Below, piece after piece: positions 62,768-64,000 of a stretch of 64,000 nt of DNA. Position numbers and translations under genes: made by a program. Under the pieces are notes generated by a model that did not search any database, was not told where the DNA came from, and worked only from the letters and a program-made list of their open reading frames with translations. The DNA is from JAAURB01 sp049649525 (GTDB taxonomy: Bacteria; Cyanobacteriota; Cyanobacteriia; Cyanobacteriales; Microcoleaceae): the NCBI GenBank assembly GCA_049649525.1, contig JBARZE010000001.1:38628-102627 (forward strand), in the 5' to 3' direction. The first letter of the stretch is position 1. Each line of letters begins with the position of its first letter.

Positions 62768-63742
62768 CTAACCTGCCATTGTCGAACGAGCCCGAGTAGC
62801 GTGCCAGAGATGACCAGATAATGCTAGTACCCCGAGGAAAAACTGAGTACTTGACAAGCCTAAGCGATCGCTACCATAAAATTCTACAGGATAAACCGTG
62901 GTATTAAAGCCAACAAATACCATTGAGACGAAAGCCATAAAGGCTAAACCCCCCAAACTATAAGATAGAATCGCATCGGCGTTAATGGGAAGGAGACGAA
63001 TTGCCCAGGGAAACGGTTGAGTCCGGATATGCCAAATTCCCCCGCCAATTAACAGGGCTGCAATCCAAATATGACCCCCCACTACATCTTCAAGACTACT
63101 GACACTTGCCATTCCCAGTGGTGTCCAAACCCCATGATTAAAGCCAAACAAATAGCCAAAAATCGTCACCGGGTTCAATGTCGGCTCCGTAATTATACGC
63201 ACATTTCCTATAGCCGTGTCATAAATACCACCAAATACCATGGCTTTCAATACAAACAGTGAAGCACCGATTCCCAGAATAATCAAATGATTTCCCAGAA
63301 TAAAGCTAAGCTTTTTCGGGTCAGTCCATTCGTAATGAAACCAAGCCGCTTGTTGATTACCGTCTTTTAATTTAGCAGGGCCACGAAAGATGTGGTGAAA
63401 GCCACCTGCTGCTAAAACAGCCGATGCAGCCAAGTGCAACATCCCAATCACAAAATAGGGATAAGTATCAACAATCGTACCGTTTTGACCAATTCCCCAA
63501 CCCAAAGCGGCTAAACGGGAAAGTAAACGCAAACCCTGTTCGGGCAACGGTTGACCGGGTACATATCGACCCACTTCTGAAATGGTAACAGACCCAGCCC
63601 AAAACATAATTAAGCCAGCATGGGCTAAATGTGCCCCCAACAGTTTACCGGATAAGTCTGTCAGTCGGGCATTTCCCACTAACCAGCTTAACCGAGGATT
63701 TTCTGCTGCAATGGTTCCTTGAGTATAAGTTGAAACTGTCAT
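62768..63742 (-). CDS. isiA: IsiA/CP43-type chlorophyll-binding antenna protein
   Basis: 324 residues with six membrane helices. Pcb/CP43 features: WLVGNARLTDLSGKLLGAHLAHAGL at the start, GMLHLAASAVLAAGGFHHIFRG, and LGGLAFMAFVSMVFVGFNTTVYP. The large lumenal loop of CP43 is absent, as in IsiA. IsiA surrounds photosystem I when iron is short. Some blocks (EVGRYVPGQPLPEQGLRLL) differ from the usual IsiA as I remember it, so it may be one of the IsiA-like variants. Flavodoxin in the same run supports an iron-stress role. The start codon region is repeated upstream. Confidence 0.9.
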   Translation of the reverse strand: MTVSTYTQGTIAAENPRLSWLVGNARLTDLSGKLLGAHLAHAGLIMFWAGSVTISEVGRYVPGQPLPEQGLRLLSRLAALGWGIGQNGTIVDTYPYFVIGMLHLAASAVLAAGGFHHIFRGPAKLKDGNQQAAWFHYEWTDPKKLSFILGNHLIILGIGASLFVLKAMVFGGIYDTAIGNVRIITEPTLNPVTIFGYLFGFNHGVWTPLGMASVSSLEDVVGGHIWIAALLIGGGIWHIRTQPFPWAIRLLPINADAILSYSLGGLAFMAFVSMVFVGFNTTVYPVEFYGSDRLGLSSTQFFLGVLALSGHLWHATRARSTMAG

Positions 63743-64000
63743 GGTTTTCTAGAAGGAATGGAATTAAGGTTTTTGATCGCAATAGTTATTTACGTGTCAG
63801 TTGAAACTGTCATGGTTTTCGGGATGAGTAGAATTAAGGTTTTTGATCGCAATAGTTATTGAGGTGTCAGTTAAAACTGTCATGGTTTTCGGGATGAGTA
63901 GAATTAAGGTTTTCGATCGCAATAGTTATTGAGGTGTCAGTTGAAACTGTCATGGTTTTCGGGATGAGTAGAATTAAGGTTTTCGATCGCAATAGTTATT
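63729..64000. repeat. 70-bp tandem repeat carrying the isiA start
   Basis: About 3.9 units of 70-71 bp, running to the window edge. Each unit contains, on the minus strand, the same ATG-ACA-GTT-T(C/T)A-ACT as the first codons of isiA. Start-like ATGs lie at 63742 (isiA itself), 63813, 63883 and 63953. The three outer units are nearly identical; the unit next to isiA differs most. Each unit also has GCGATC(A/G)A and AATAACTATT. The repeat may go on outside the window. Confidence 0.95.

Noticed and set aside
63781..63990. AATAACTATT in each repeat unit as a Fur box
   Set aside because: It lacks the AAT-N-ATT spacing and shares little with the 7-1-7 consensus; too weak to call.
63729..64000. 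Regular repeats that might be a CRISPR array
   Set aside because: The whole 70-bp unit repeats, with no unique spacers, and it includes the isiA start.

Overview
The window looks like a chromosomal segment of a cyanobacterium. It carries the octamer GCGATCGC (HIP1) many times, beta-carotene hydroxylase CrtR, a Ycf66 protein, a COP23-domain protein, an IsiA-type chlorophyll-binding protein with flavodoxin, and a mycosporine-like amino acid (MAA) cluster. The AT-rich bases, long intergenic spacers and heptamer repeats would suit a filamentous, non-heterocystous form such as Lyngbya or its relatives, but that placement is a guess. I see no transposase, integrase, CRISPR array or rRNA. One tRNA (Cys) is present.

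Layout. 1-11 kb: a DALR-domain protein cut by the edge, Ap4A phosphorylase, tRNA-Cys with a clear terminator, an alpha/beta hydrolase, an ankyrin protein, a DUF3352 protein, CorA, an S8-type protease with RTX repeats, a small conserved protein and an SGNH hydrolase. 12-19 kb: a REC-GGDEF-EAL protein, lepB, crtR, a COP23 protein, a gamma-glutamyltransferase and a stress protein. 19-34 kb: one long leftward gene run holding an expanded MAA cluster. 35-43 kb: a DUF218 protein, a phosphorothioation-associated methyltransferase with a duplicated domain, an MscS channel, a deaminase, a membrane protein and truB. 43-58 kb: an RTX protein, an HD protein, ligA, a HlyD-type adaptor, an orphan ABC ATPase, DUF3318, Ycf66, a YkgJ-type protein, a RibD-C protein, a glycosyltransferase-like protein, an RNA ligase and leuC. 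58-64 kb: ftsH and the iron-stress isi cluster.

The most interesting system is the gene run from mysB (start at 34278) to ribD (end at 19396). Ten genes lie on one strand with gaps of 6 to 147 bp: O-methyltransferase mysB, ATP-grasp ligase mysC, a DMT permease, a sodium/solute symporter, the D-Ala-D-Ala-ligase-like mysD, a second symporter, a membrane-anchored beta-hydroxyacid dehydrogenase, a C-A-T-TE NRPS (mysE type), a second methyltransferase, and ribD. MysD and an NRPS are usually alternative ways of adding the second amino acid to mycosporine-glycine; here both are present. The NRPS reads as serine-specific (shinorine-type), and its extra condensation domain has lost the catalytic histidine. 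The first-step gene mysA is not in the window.

Other notable points: a 70-bp tandem repeat that copies the start codon of isiA three more times upstream; a small Cys-rich gene and a Fur-type promoter between isiA and isiB; a perfect operator-like palindrome on the -10 box of the RNA-ligase gene; a subtilase with Glu where the catalytic His should be; and heptamer repeats lying on the stop codons of three genes. Several genes below 60 codons were found by reading the gaps. All functional calls rest on motif recognition by eye, without database searches.
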